From contig OENT01000919.1 in the NCBI GenBank assembly GCA_900239685.1, positions 1-64,000 on the forward strand: 64,000 nucleotides of DNA, read 5' to 3'. Below are positions 36,270-47,526 of the stretch, piece after piece. A model generated the notes under the pieces. It did no database searches and was not told the DNA's origin. It worked only from the letters and a program-made list of their open reading frames with translations. Origin of the DNA: Rotaria macrura. Its lineage: Eukaryota > Rotifera > Eurotatoria > Philodinida > Philodinidae. A program made the position numbers and the translations under genes. The first letter of the stretch is position 1; the number at the start of each line of letters is the position of its first letter.

Positions 36270-39200
36270 TAATATAAAAACTCACACAGTAGATTTAATA
36301 GACAACAAAAACTGCATTCAAATTTATCTCGCGTTTCCAGCTATTCAAAACACAAATTTTATAATACTTTGCAAAAAAAAAACACGTACTGCGAGATAAT
36401 TTTCCAATTTGGTTAAAGACGTAAGCCTCATATGTACTCTAAATAATATAAATATTATACCTGTAAAACAATGAAAGATTTGAGTGCGGGTAGAGAATGT
36501 TTACAATTTGGGGTGTGGGCGTCGTGTACGTCAATTGGAAGAGATAAATTAAATGTTACCTCAGCACCTATAATGACCCTACAAAAACACAACATACAGA
36601 ATCTGCAAAAGTTCTAACCTTTACAGCGAAAGCAAGATCCTTTAAGGTTATATAAAAAAAAGATTTCGTGCAGATCCTTTAATTTTATTTATCGAGAATG
36701 GATCTCCATCGATGCGTTTCCTACTATCTTCAATATGCTACTATCAAGTTAATACATCTGTGTGTATGTATTCACCTATTCAAATCTAACTATAATTCTA
36801 TCTTTCTATTTGATGTGTATCAAATGTCCTATCTATCTATTTCTACGTATTCAGCCATATAAATATCCTTGGATACCAGCGTGTGACATTACTATCCACT
36901 TGTCTAAAAATTCTGATAAATATTCCCAACTTCTTATTTCTAGTTACATAGACACCCTTGTATACACGCTTGCCACTTGGATCTATATTTAACATTGTAT
37001 ATGTGGATCTAAATCCTTAAGACTATCATCCATACATACGCCTAACTGCTCATTTTTGTCGGTAACAACTTATTCCTAAATCCAAAGCCTTTTTTTGAAT
37101 TCTAAACTACTAATGGTCTCTATAATATATTGTCTTTATATAAAGAGATAAATCTCCACATGAAATCTCTGCCCAGACGTATCATTCCGACAATTGGATC
37201 CTATAGGTTGCCTGTCAGATCCGATCATGTTTCTATCGGAATTTCTCTAATCCGATGAAATCCCATCGGATTCCTGGTTGCGATCCGACATTTGGACCTC
37301 GAGTGTTGGATTTTGTCAAATCCTACCATCGGAATCCGATTAGATCTTATCGTATGATCTAACAGATCTCTACTATTGGGATTAAATGCTAATTCGTAAA
37401 CAAATAAGAAAATAAGTTTCTCCCGTCGGATTCGTTAGTCTTTCCATAACCCAGATTCCCATAGGATTTTATCGGATCGCAGGATCTGACCGGACCCAAT
37501 CGGGCATTATATCGGATTCATTCCCCTGGGTGCCCTGAATCCAGCAACGAAGCTCTTATGTGCGAGGTATGCGCTTAGAAATTTGTCATCTGATATTTGA
37601 GCACATCTTTAGAACAAATGCGCAAATCAATCGACGAAGTAATGAAGTAGAGTTAGATGAATGTTAAATCGATGAATATTTATTCTTTTCTTGAATGAAA
37701 AAAGTGCGAAGATAGTTTTCGTCTGAGAAATCCTAACTAATCTGGGCCAAGAAAGTATTTTTAAATAAAATTCTATGAATTTGTCCAGCATTTTCACAGT
37801 TTTCACGACATACTGAGTTCGAAGCTTTCATAAAAATTGCGTAAAGTGGAAAGATATCTAAAAACGATCGTAAATGTAGCATGTTTTTTTTCAGGGGACA
37901 GAGGCCCAACAATACACTTGTTTTTCGTAAGCGCTCACCTTTCGTAGAAGAACTCCCCTTTTTTTGAAGTAAATAATAAAGAATAGGATTTGAAACCGGA
38001 TATTCTCCTCCTCACTGCCCCAACAAACAACGAAAAATGAGACAATTGATAGAAATAAACATTGTTTTGAAAATCATTGCCTTTCAGTTCCGAAAGATCA
38101 TATGTGACAGACTTGCAGCCAGGAGATGTTAAATGTCTTGTCTACATAACATAAATATTATAATTCGACTTATACGTGGAGTTGTAATTTTTGTTGTTTT
38201 CCCTCTTCGTGATTCTCATTGTAATCAAATTATTCCTAGTCACTTAGTAATTCTTTTTATTTTTGATTTCATGGATTTCATTTTATTCTTGAATAATATT
38301 ATTCTTGAGATGTGAAACCAAACATTGATAGCAAATTATTTCTATATTAGTCATAGAACGCATTTAAGATCGCAAAATTTCTATATCATCTGTGCGTCAC
38401 ATTCATAAAAGTTCTTTTTTACCCTGTCTTAAACGTGCATGAGCAGCTAACATGAGAAAAACATCATATTTTTCACTAAGTATATTTTTACAACGGAAAC
38501 CATAGACAATAGGGTTTATTTGCAATCTTATTCGATGGAGCATTATTCCTTCTTCCACATGGATGGTATGACACGGATGATAGAGAGTGATGATGGATAT
38601 ATGGAAGAAGACATTTAAATATCATTAGTTAATGAAAAATGTGACAGAATTCTCCTCTGATTTGATCTTGAATAAATCCTTGTCATTTATTTATCAATGA
38701 ACAGATGTATCGAAATAAACATGTCAATGACATCCATACTTAAATAAATTATTCATATTTTATTCATCAAAAGTGGAGTAATCAACTAGGTATAATCGAA
38801 TGGCTTAAATATTCTCACAATAATTCATTCTACATTCGTAAATGTCAGCTATCAATATTGAATAATATGATTTTATCTTTATATCGAAGATGCACATGTC
38901 TACTTTATAAATACGAAAAAACATGTTTGATGAACTACAATCTTCTGAATATATTATCTTATTTATGTTCTACGATCATTTAGATAGAAAATAAATCAAA
39001 TCATTGAAAAGATTAATACTAAAATGTGCATTGAGATTACGTATACTGAGAATGAATAAAATATAACTATTGATTACAACGTACGAGTCTAGCAAAAATA
39101 CGTTGAAGAAAAAAAAACAAAGAAGAGAAGATAGTTTTCATTATCCAGATTGAGAGCCTTTTATTCATGAGATATTCTTTCCATTAGTAGATCAATCTAA

Positions 39201-41632
39201 TAAATATCATTGACTCTTTTTGGGTGAATTAAGACGATGACGATGATTCATGAGGAAAAAAATAGTGCAATTCGTCGTCCTTCAATACTCAATTACTACT
39301 TCTATCACGATTAATTGATTGTTTGATTTTCGATAAATACAATATATATGTTTTGATGTACGTGAACATGTTCTCGATAGTTGTAGGCAAATGTATTGCT
39401 GAATCATAGCGTATTTACCAATGAAAGATCATTTTGAACAGATGGTCGTATGTGACTCCGATTATTATGAAAATCTAAAACTGTAGACATCAGTCTTTTC
39501 TTGAATTCCCTCTACAACTTTTTACTTCGTTTGTTATACTTTTAGCTTGATATGGATCAGTTTAATTTTGTTTATTTTTCAATAATTAACTATAAGAACC
39601 TGTTAAGAGGTTAAGTTTTCGTTTGATTAGACAAAACTGTGTTCTTCACAACTAAACTGATTCTCTTCAATCGACACATATAATCATAATAATCAGACAG
39701 ACTTAGCATATCACATTCGTATGTTAGCAATAACTCTCGTAAAAAACTCGTACAGTTCGACATTAGTATAGTAGTGACTAGCACAATGACGATTGTTTAT
39801 TCAGTGAGCACTGAAGAAACATAGGTGAACATCGAAAGTGACACTTTATGCATGTTGCAATAATCTCAACAAAATAATCTGTATGTTAATGAATTCGAAT
39901 TTTTCTAAAATTTATGAAAATGTTAACTCATTCTTTATGGTATAAATTCATACATGTAAATAATATTCTACCCGTTATAGAGAAATAAATCCAGATACAA
40001 AGAAAATTCCCATTAAATTATTCCTTAAATAAAAATACGGCTGTTATTGAAGTTCAAAACGATAATTGATGAGTCACCAATCATAGGGAGCATCTCGGAC
40101 AAAGACGAACTCTACAACTAACCATCACCTATTTGCATTTTCATTTATTTTCATCAACCTTTACGCCACCCACTGAGATTTGAGAGCAAAGAAAGTTCTA
40201 CAGCAAATCTGTAGTCAAGTCAAACTGTTGTGGTATTGGTACATAAGCTAATGGCTCATCACGTATATGAGTCAGAAACAGAGATGAATATGAAACTGAG
40301 GAAAGAGGCGTTTTTTTAAAGAAACTTATCGATTGCAACTGAAATAACACATTCCGTATAGGATCACTTAGGCTTTACTTACAATATATAAGTGGGTCAC
40401 CATTAGACTGCAGTAATATCCATCGCATAAATATCGAGGGAGTTAAATTATTATGACGGATCATAGATGTAGAGTAGTATACGATGAAAATTTAGTATTG
40501 CATATGGTGCTGTATTACTGTGCTCAACACTAAGATATGAACCCGGCTGTTTGCGATGCCATTTGATCTGACCCTACAGTGAAAGCACAAAGACGGGTAT
40601 CCATGGAAATACAATGGGATTTGTTTTTCTTACCTAAATACATTGCAGTTGCACAAAGAGGAAACAATCCACACAAAGAATAGATCTCCTTTGAAATAAA
40701 TAATCAGAGATATGATATTACTCATTGAACTGCTCCGCCAAGTAACAATCTTATAATGGCTCTGTAGCGGAAATCGATACTAACCATATGTGGTAACTCA
40801 TTGTGCATTGGAGAAGGCAATGATAGTGGTAAGTCATACTATTTCGAACACTTTCTATTCTTTCTAGGAACAAGGATACGGAATGCATATATGATTTCAG
40901 AGAATGATTTTAACGGCAGAGGTTTTTTTAAACGTATGCACATAGTTGTTGGCAAAAGGTTGTAGAGATTATAGTGTAAGTAAAACAGTTTTTATTCGTC
41001 ATCAGTATGGTACTCCTTCTCCTCATCCACTTCTTACTTTATTTGTATAGTTTGTTTATATAGTATTAGATAAAAACTATGTTTAAGCTTCTATGAGTCC
41101 AAGTTGATATTTTGATCTAGTCAGTCGTTCTAGGGTCAAATACATCGAATTTTTGAGAACAATACTGCTTTTATTTGGCGAAGGGAATTAGATATTGTAT
41201 GACATCTCATGGTTACAATGTACTATTCAATTTATCAACTTGTATATTTCTCTTTTGTTTATAGATATTATGTATATTTTCGCATTCCTAATGCGTCATG
41301 AATAGACTTACATTTTACAGTCAATTAGAAAACGTGTCCGTTCCATTCTCACAATGTAGATCTCGTTTGAGATATTGATAGCGCAATTAAACGAATTTGA
41401 TATGAACTAGTGAAATTCATCTGTGAAATCGAAACATTCGTGATGAGAATGATAACAGTAGAGACACCCTGGCAAGTATTTCATTTCTTATCAGACGACG
41501 TATCTGTGACTCTATTAAAAAGACACAAGAATTAGTTTTTTTATATCCCTATCTACTATTAGTGCCTACATAGAAATTACGGAACGACGCTAAAATTGCG
41601 AATGATCGTAAAAAGATCTTAGAAGATAATCT
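36270..41632. other. Long gene-poor region
   Basis: No coding sequence was recognised on either strand over 5.3 kb. It contains a TCCGAT/ATCGGA-rich repeat at about 37170-37540 (listed separately). A TATATCCC sequence near 41540 could serve the downstream glycosidase-like gene. Confidence 0.5.
37170..37540. repeat. TCCGAT/ATCGGA-rich repeat, possible transposon remnant
   Basis: Within about 370 bp the words TCCGAT, ATCCGA, ATCGGA and TCGGATTC occur about ten times in both orientations, in a region otherwise AT-rich and poor in CpG-like words. The outer parts (CCCAGACGTATCATTCCGA at about 37172 and CGGATTCATTCCCCTGGG at about 37514-37531) are imperfect reverse complements. This suggests a degraded inverted-repeat element. 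No coding frame is present. Confidence 0.45.
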
Positions 41633-43726
41633 ATGGGTCATCGTCTATATTGGTTTACTGCTCTGATTGTTCTATTTACGTCTCGATGTATTGAAGCACT
41701 GAATTTTACGGTACAGCGTTGGAATACAGTAGAGATTCGATTGAATGCTGCAATTAATTATTCTTATCCTTACATAGATGTTGAGGACCTAAGCGCAACA
41801 TTTATATCACCAAATGGAATTTCTATGACGATGCCTGGGTTTTGGGATGGTGAGCAAACGTGGAGAATTCGTTTTGCACCTATTTCTGATGGACTATGGA
41901 CATATAGAACGAAGTCCACTGATTTGGGTCTCAATAATCAAAGTGGCTTTGTCATGTGTTTACCTTACACAGGCACATTGTCTATCTTTCAACATGGTTT
42001 CATAAAACCGAGTTCAAACAATCGATATTTGACATATGCTGATGGAAAACCTTTTTATTGGCTCGGAGACACACATTGGTCAGGTTTTAATATAGCAGAA
42101 CGATACAACGAATCAAATGATGTACGCTTTGACTCAATGTTCAAGGGTATGATTGATCGACGATTAGAACAAGGCTTTACTGTGTGGAAAGCTGAAACTT
42201 TTGCTAATAATAACGAACAAGGTAATCCAGCTTATAATGAAGGTGGGCCAGCATGGAATAATGGTGAATTCTTCAGAAATTTAAATCCAAGTTTCTGGCA
42301 GAATATCGATCAACGTATTCAGTATTTAGCAAGTAAAGGAATGGTAATTTCGATGGCACAAGGAATAGGTCGGAGTATGAAAAATGCTTCTGCCGAATCT
42401 GATCATAAACGATTAGCACGTTACATACTCGCACGATATGGTGCATATCCAACTATATGGATAACTGCGCAGGAATTCAATGATGCTAGTGCGGGAGCAT
42501 GTGGTCAATGTTGGGCAAATGTTGCTGCGTACGTTTATGATCTTGATCCATACAAACGTGCCAATAGTATGCATAATGCCTACACTAATCCAATTGTGTA
42601 CCATGATCAACAATGGTATGGATTTGTTACACTTCAACAAAGTCATAATCAAGTGCGTTCAGTAGATTATTGGCTTACACAATATGAGGCTTCTCCACCA
42701 CGGCCTATTCTAGAAGATGAGGCCAATTACGAAGATATTATTCCATGGTACGGCGGCGGAACAATTACACCTAAATGGAAAACACGTCAAAGTGCATGGC
42801 AATCACAAATAGCCGGAACGTTCGGATTTACGTATGGTGCACAAGGTATTTGGTGGAGTTGTTACACAACGAAAGAGACGAATTATAATTGTGGTAATGG
42901 CAGTGATGCTCGAGCTTGGAATACAGCTATCGATTTTCCTGTTGGTCAACAAATGTCTTTTATGGCACGCTTTTGGACGTCATTCGATTGGTGGACGTTA
43001 TCACCCGATGACAGTGCAATTATTTGGTTATCCGCTCCAAATAATACTCAAGCACCCTACCAGAAAACAGATGGAAATAATCGTACACTTGTCATTGCTT
43101 ACTTACCCTTACAGTTGAGTGGTACAGTTTATAATGGAACAGTGAGAAATTTATCACCAACTGGTGTGTACATATCTCAATGGTATAATCCACGTAATGG
43201 TACGTATTCAATTATAGATAAAGGATGGACGCCGACAAAAGCTGGTTTATGGAATTTTCCAAGTCAACCTACTTCTACAGACGATTGGGTACTTAAGATC
43301 CAACGTATCAATGGTTCTAATACATCACCTAACATTGCATTTGGTATCGATGTTAGAAGTTCATCAAATCAGAATAAAAATCAAGTATCTAAGAAAGCTG
43401 TTGATGGTGACATAAGAACGTATTGGCAGGCAAGTGATATGCAAGGATTTAATAATTCTTGGTTGGCAATATACTTTCATTGTATGACTACTTTTAACAA
43501 AGTACGCATAATTGAACATGATCAACGTACTACTGGCTACCGTATTGAATATTGGAATGGTGCGCACTGGTTAGTTGCTTACACGGGATCGACGTTGAGT
43601 AGTCGAAATGTTGCTTTCGCGGCTGTGACTAGTACTCGAATGCGGATTATGTTCACTTCAGACATAACATCTTCCCCAATTATCTATGAACTTGAAGTGT
43701 ATGATTCAACTTCAACAAGGCCATAA
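41633..43726 (+). CDS. Secreted apiosidase-like glycoside hydrolase: DUF5060, DUF4038, collagen-bind-2, F5/8C
   Basis: A single 697-residue frame starts at ATG. Residues 1-22 are a signal peptide. About 25-110 resemble the DUF5060 beta-sandwich (FWDGEQTWRIRFAPISDGLWTYRT). About 125-460 resemble the DUF4038 TIM barrel of the GH140/apiosidase-like group (FYWLGDTHW, FTVWKAETFANN, ITAQEFND, PILEDEANYE). By analogy Glu281 and Glu361 or Glu363 are candidate catalytic acids. About 480-558 resemble the collagen-bind-2 domain (PF12904: WYNPRNGTY..., DWVLKIQ). About 565-692 are an F5/8 type C (discoidin) domain (VSKKAVDGDIRTYWQA, WLAIYF, LEVYD). The family acts on plant-type polysaccharide side chains and is mostly bacterial or fungal; substrate here is unknown. 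It has no introns and several N-glycosylation sequons, consistent with an acquired gene adapted to secretion in a eukaryote. A TA-rich microsatellite follows the stop. Confidence 0.88.
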   Translation: MGHRLYWFTALIVLFTSRCIEALNFTVQRWNTVEIRLNAAINYSYPYIDVEDLSATFISPNGISMTMPGFWDGEQTWRIRFAPISDGLWTYRTKSTDLGLNNQSGFVMCLPYTGTLSIFQHGFIKPSSNNRYLTYADGKPFYWLGDTHWSGFNIAERYNESNDVRFDSMFKGMIDRRLEQGFTVWKAETFANNNEQGNPAYNEGGPAWNNGEFFRNLNPSFWQNIDQRIQYLASKGMVISMAQGIGRSMKNASAESDHKRLARYILARYGAYPTIWITAQEFNDASAGACGQCWANVAAYVYDLDPYKRANSMHNAYTNPIVYHDQQWYGFVTLQQSHNQVRSVDYWLTQYEASPPRPILEDEANYEDIIPWYGGGTITPKWKTRQSAWQSQIAGTFGFTYGAQGIWWSCYTTKETNYNCGNGSDARAWNTAIDFPVGQQMSFMARFWTSFDWWTLSPDDSAIIWLSAPNNTQAPYQKTDGNNRTLVIAYLPLQLSGTVYNGTVRNLSPTGVYISQWYNPRNGTYSIIDKGWTPTKAGLWNFPSQPTSTDDWVLKIQRINGSNTSPNIAFGIDVRSSSNQNKNQVSKKAVDGDIRTYWQASDMQGFNNSWLAIYFHCMTTFNKVRIIEHDQRTTGYRIEYWNGAHWLVAYTGSTLSSRNVAFAAVTSTRMRIMFTSDITSSPIIYELEVYDSTSTRP

Positions 43727-45141
43727 AACTTTTGATGTCGGAAATATATATATATATATATATATAAAGTTTTTTAAATATTACTATATGTGAATGATCG
43801 TTATGCATAGAGTACACAAGCCTTGTTAGTTTTCAGATGATTAAGTAATGAAGAATTGCCACATTCTTGTGATTTTACGTCACTTTATGCATTAGTAGTG
43901 TACCCTACTACAGCAAGTTTTGGTCAAAGTTTCAAAAGATTATAGAAAAGATACGCTGTGATAGATATAGCGCGTATTGATAGTTAGTCTTCAGGATATG
44001 AGGCAACATGGAGAAAGTTGATCACATTTGACAATGAATCAAGATGATTTCTACTTAAAATTTAGTATCACTGGAGTCATTGTGCTGTGTGATAATTCAT
44101 AGCACAAGACTATTTACATTCGTCTCTTTTTCATCCATTGTACATGATAGTCACTTCTAATTATGTAAGTATATTTTTTTTATGAGAGAAGGAAACATCC
44201 TCGAAATCGACAATAGTTTATTATCTGGTCACATTGATAGATTTTCTAGTCTTTTTTCTCGTCTACAGTCAAAAATGATTCACTACTCATTGGTGACTTA
44301 ACTGGTGTTCATAAGAAAGTCTCTAAGCCTTTCATTCCATTTATCAATATGCACATCACGATGACTATGATTAATACTTCAGATACTCTGTAACAAAAAA
44401 GCTGGAAAGGAAATTTTATTGCAAAATTTGTTGCGACGGTTTGGATGTTCATGTGAAATGAAACGCATCCAAACCTGCAGTTACAGTAACAATCATATCG
44501 TTCCTCTTTGTTCATAGTTCTAATAAAATAAATACAGAGTTAATATTTATAAAGTCGGTATGGATGTATTGTTATGTTGATCAAATTATTTACAATTAAT
44601 TCTTTATTTTTAAAAATAAAACTAAAATAAAGAATACAGAAGGATTTTCCTCTTGGACAAATAAATCGAGAAATATCTGTTATTGCAGCAGCATATGTAA
44701 ATCCACAGTCTGCCTTATCAACAAAATCAGTTCGGCCTGTAGTTCTATGAACAAAAGATGAAAATGGCACATGAAAACATGTCTAGTCAAGAGATTTTTC
44801 TAAACATTTTATTTTCGTCTAAGGTATCTTAACATTTGCAAACTAATTCGTCAAAATTAAAGTATAGAATATAATAGAGAAAAACCTCTTTACTATTATT
44901 GTCTTTATTTGTGAAAGAAAAATAGGAAAATACTCTATGTTTATTGAAAAACTTTAGTTTTTTATTGATCTGTATTATTCAAATACTAAGATTTTCCTTA
45001 TTTATATTTTATAAAGAGAGAGATGTCATTTTTATTTATCCTTTGTTATTGATAAAAAGGAAAATATAGTAAAAATGCTGCCATCAATTGGTGTTCAGTG
45101 AAGAGTCTTCACTGAACTGTGTGAAGGACAAAATTAGGAAC
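43727..45141. other. Intergenic region
   Basis: The 3' flanks of two convergent genes. A minus-strand open frame near 44540-44770 has a Cys-containing stretch but no recognisable family and is not called. The rest is AT-rich. Confidence 0.5.
43744..43766. repeat. (AT)n microsatellite
   Basis: About eleven AT units 17 bases after the stop of the glycosidase-like gene, so probably in its 3' UTR. Confidence 0.9.
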
Positions 45142-47016
45142 TTAGGTGAGTCGACAACAACGCTTGTAGAGGGTACTTAGTGATGAATGACTTGACTTCA
45201 CAACGTTCTGCTGATCACAGACCAATTTCTTTAGTTGCTCCATAATGGTCTCGACGTTCACTCTCTCAATATCCAGCATTGCTAATGCATTTTGAAATCG
45301 TGATTCTTTAATCCACCAATTGAAGTAGCTGGAGCCTCCGTAAACTCCAATGGTAATCATTCCCAATCCACTGATGACTGCAATAATAGGACCCATAATG
45401 AACGTGGGCATCGTGACTGCCATCGAGAATCCGGTTTTGATGGTGAGCGCGCCCACAACAATGCCGATAAAACTTATTGAAATTGCTAATAAAAAAAACT
45501 TGATTTGTTCGAAGATGCCATTGCTAGCCAATGATGCAATTGTATTTTTGATTCCATATGACACTTGACTGTCGACGAGATCGATGACTCCGTTAACTGC
45601 AGTCTTTACGTTGTGAGTATTTCTGTCAATATTCATCAAAGCATTTTGATAATAGTCAATGCTATGACCGAGCTGGATAAAAAGATCTTTAGCTAAGTTT
45701 AGTCGTATGGATTCTGTCTGCTGTTCTAAAACCGGTAATATTTCTCGTTGATAAACAATGGCTACTGTGAGACTAGACTGAAGAATCTCAAGGCTCTCAA
45801 TAGTTATGTTAATTTCGACTAGTAGTCCACTCGTATCGTAGAGTCTCCACGCTCTCTTTGCCTCTTCCTCGATGTTTTTGTATACTCGACGAAATCTTAA
45901 TAGTATTCTCTCAGTCAGGGAGTGTAACTTGAATATCTCTTTATTTAGCTGCGAAAATACACTAAGATGACTGTCTACAAGTTGATCCACGAATTTCTGA
46001 CTTGATTGGTCATGATACTTCTTAGCGTAACGTTGCAATTCCTCAATGGAATCGATTTGATGAATAACTTTGGAATATAAATTGTTCGTATCATTCTTTA
46101 ACGTTTCTAGTGTAGACGTAGCATCAGGATACCAGTTGTAACGTATAGACTTCATAGAGTACGGCGTTAAAGAGTTCCATGACCATGAAGCGACGAATAT
46201 CACACAGAGTGTACATATCCAAATTATGAATGTCAGAGTAGTATTAAACATTGTCGGATTTATCGTGATGATTTTCACAATAGCCTCAAGTCCATTATTT
46301 CCAAGTGAATTCGCTTCGATGTTATCTAACAGCGGATAGCTATGCGTAACCGACGACCGTGTTCCAATTAAGCTTTTGATAAAGCGATGTAGTATCAAAA
46401 AAGTACCAGAAACGGAACTGATCCAAGCAAGTATCAGTGCCACTATGGTTGCGACCCACCATATTTGTGAACAGCTGAGTTCTTCATTCGATTTTTCGTA
46501 ATAAAATACATAACTATTCATGAGCATAGTTTCTAATGATGTATCGGTCTTATAAAAAGTAGAAGAAAATTCTGTGGATGATTCATACCACTTATGAATA
46601 ATGCCGATGACAAGAGAATAGTTTGCTCCCTGCAAATCATAAACGACACAAAAGCAGTTGTCCAGGCTTTTCGCCAGTGTGTTCGATAATTCGCGACAAC
46701 CTTTGAGTTGCTCTTCAACATATGAGAAATGCGTACTGGCCACGTTTCCCATATCGATAAGCACTGATTTCATCTCTTCGTAGTTTGGACAAAAGCTACC
46801 CGCATTGTTTACTAAGTATTTGAAATTATTTGCCACCGGAAGCGTGATTTGCGCTAAATGAGAACATAGAGAACGAGTCTCATCCCGGACCATTAAAATT
46901 CTGTCACAAACTGTGGCGCAATCAATAACTCTTCTATCGGTCATTGTTTCAAGAGGAAAATTAGCAAAAACCATTTCTGACAAAATCAAGACGAAAATAA
47001 AAGTATTCTTGGCCAT
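45142..47016 (-). CDS. Unrecognised 624-residue helical multi-pass membrane protein
   Basis: One uninterrupted frame starts at ATG. It opens with a signal peptide (about residues 1-19). Then comes a mostly helical extracellular part with regularly placed cysteines (33, 37, 51, 76, 107, 121, 123) to about 184. Two membrane segments follow (about 185-212 and 256-281) with a polar loop between. Next is a long amphipathic, coiled-coil-prone stretch (about 300-500), then a Gly-rich hydrophobic hairpin (about 505-525 and 532-562), and a final helical tail ending in a cysteine pair. I do not recognise the family. The order helix bundle, hydrophobic hairpin, helix could suit a receptor-like or membrane-remodelling protein; pore-forming helical proteins share this general layout, but nothing here shows such activity. 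It is long, intact and rich in coding-like codons, so it is very likely real. It has no introns, unlike the neighbouring NHL gene. Confidence 0.8.
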   Translation of the reverse strand: MAKNTFIFVLILSEMVFANFPLETMTDRRVIDCATVCDRILMVRDETRSLCSHLAQITLPVANNFKYLVNNAGSFCPNYEEMKSVLIDMGNVASTHFSYVEEQLKGCRELSNTLAKSLDNCFCVVYDLQGANYSLVIGIIHKWYESSTEFSSTFYKTDTSLETMLMNSYVFYYEKSNEELSCSQIWWVATIVALILAWISSVSGTFLILHRFIKSLIGTRSSVTHSYPLLDNIEANSLGNNGLEAIVKIITINPTMFNTTLTFIIWICTLCVIFVASWSWNSLTPYSMKSIRYNWYPDATSTLETLKNDTNNLYSKVIHQIDSIEELQRYAKKYHDQSSQKFVDQLVDSHLSVFSQLNKEIFKLHSLTERILLRFRRVYKNIEEEAKRAWRLYDTSGLLVEINITIESLEILQSSLTVAIVYQREILPVLEQQTESIRLNLAKDLFIQLGHSIDYYQNALMNIDRNTHNVKTAVNGVIDLVDSQVSYGIKNTIASLASNGIFEQIKFFLLAISISFIGIVVGALTIKTGFSMAVTMPTFIMGPIIAVISGLGMITIGVYGGSSYFNWWIKESRFQNALAMLDIERVNVETIMEQLKKLVCDQQNVVKSSHSSLSTLYKRCCRLT

Positions 47017-47205
47017 GTTTGAGAACCTTGTATAATTATTTTATACGTTGCTATCTAAAAGTAATAAAGAGAAAAAACCGAGAGGAGTATCAAATAGTAC
47101 GATGACCAAAAGTAGTCTAAGGCCATCAAGTACAATTCTTCACAAATATTTACCTGGGAAAATCTGTATTCTATTAATCAACCTAAAATAGATGAAACTG
47201 AAATA

Positions 47206-47526
47206 CTACGTAAATGCAATACGAAGTTTTTTAAATGGTCGCTCGACAAAGGGATTTAGATATGTATGGATGTTCTTTTTCTTGTAATATGATTGATAAC
47301 GAAAGAAGATGTATACCACTGATCCAACTACAAAAAATCCTGCGGAAATGTTCCAATTTCGCTTTCGCATTATTTCAGTCATAATAAAGAAAACATCTAA
47401 CGACTCATAAATCGGGAATTTTTCTAGTTTTGTCGATTGTTGAATCTTATTTTTATGAAGCTCGCCAATACTCATCACGAGGTAGTCAGAGAAAATCGCC
47501 TCGATCAAGGGAAAATAATCCACCAT
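47206..47526 (-). CDS. Hypothetical small membrane protein or gene fragment
   Basis: The frame stays open from 47691, but the first ATG is at 47526, giving 106 residues. One hydrophobic segment lies near the middle (NISAGFFVVGSVVYIFF), followed by a Lys/Tyr-rich end (YYKKKN). It sits about 190 bp upstream of the 624-residue gene on the same strand. No family is recognised. It could be an exon of a decayed gene or chance in AT-rich sequence. Confidence 0.2.
   Translation of the reverse strand: MVDYFPLIEAIFSDYLVMSIGELHKNKIQQSTKLEKFPIYESLDVFFIMTEIMRKRNWNISAGFFVVGSVVYIFFRYQSYYKKKNIHTYLNPFVERPFKKLRIAFT

Noticed and set aside
44540..44770. Minus-strand 76-codon frame with a Cys-containing stretch (CGFTYAAAI...)
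   Set aside because: No known family, no clear partner exon, and an AT-rich tail of random character. It could be an exon, but support is too thin.
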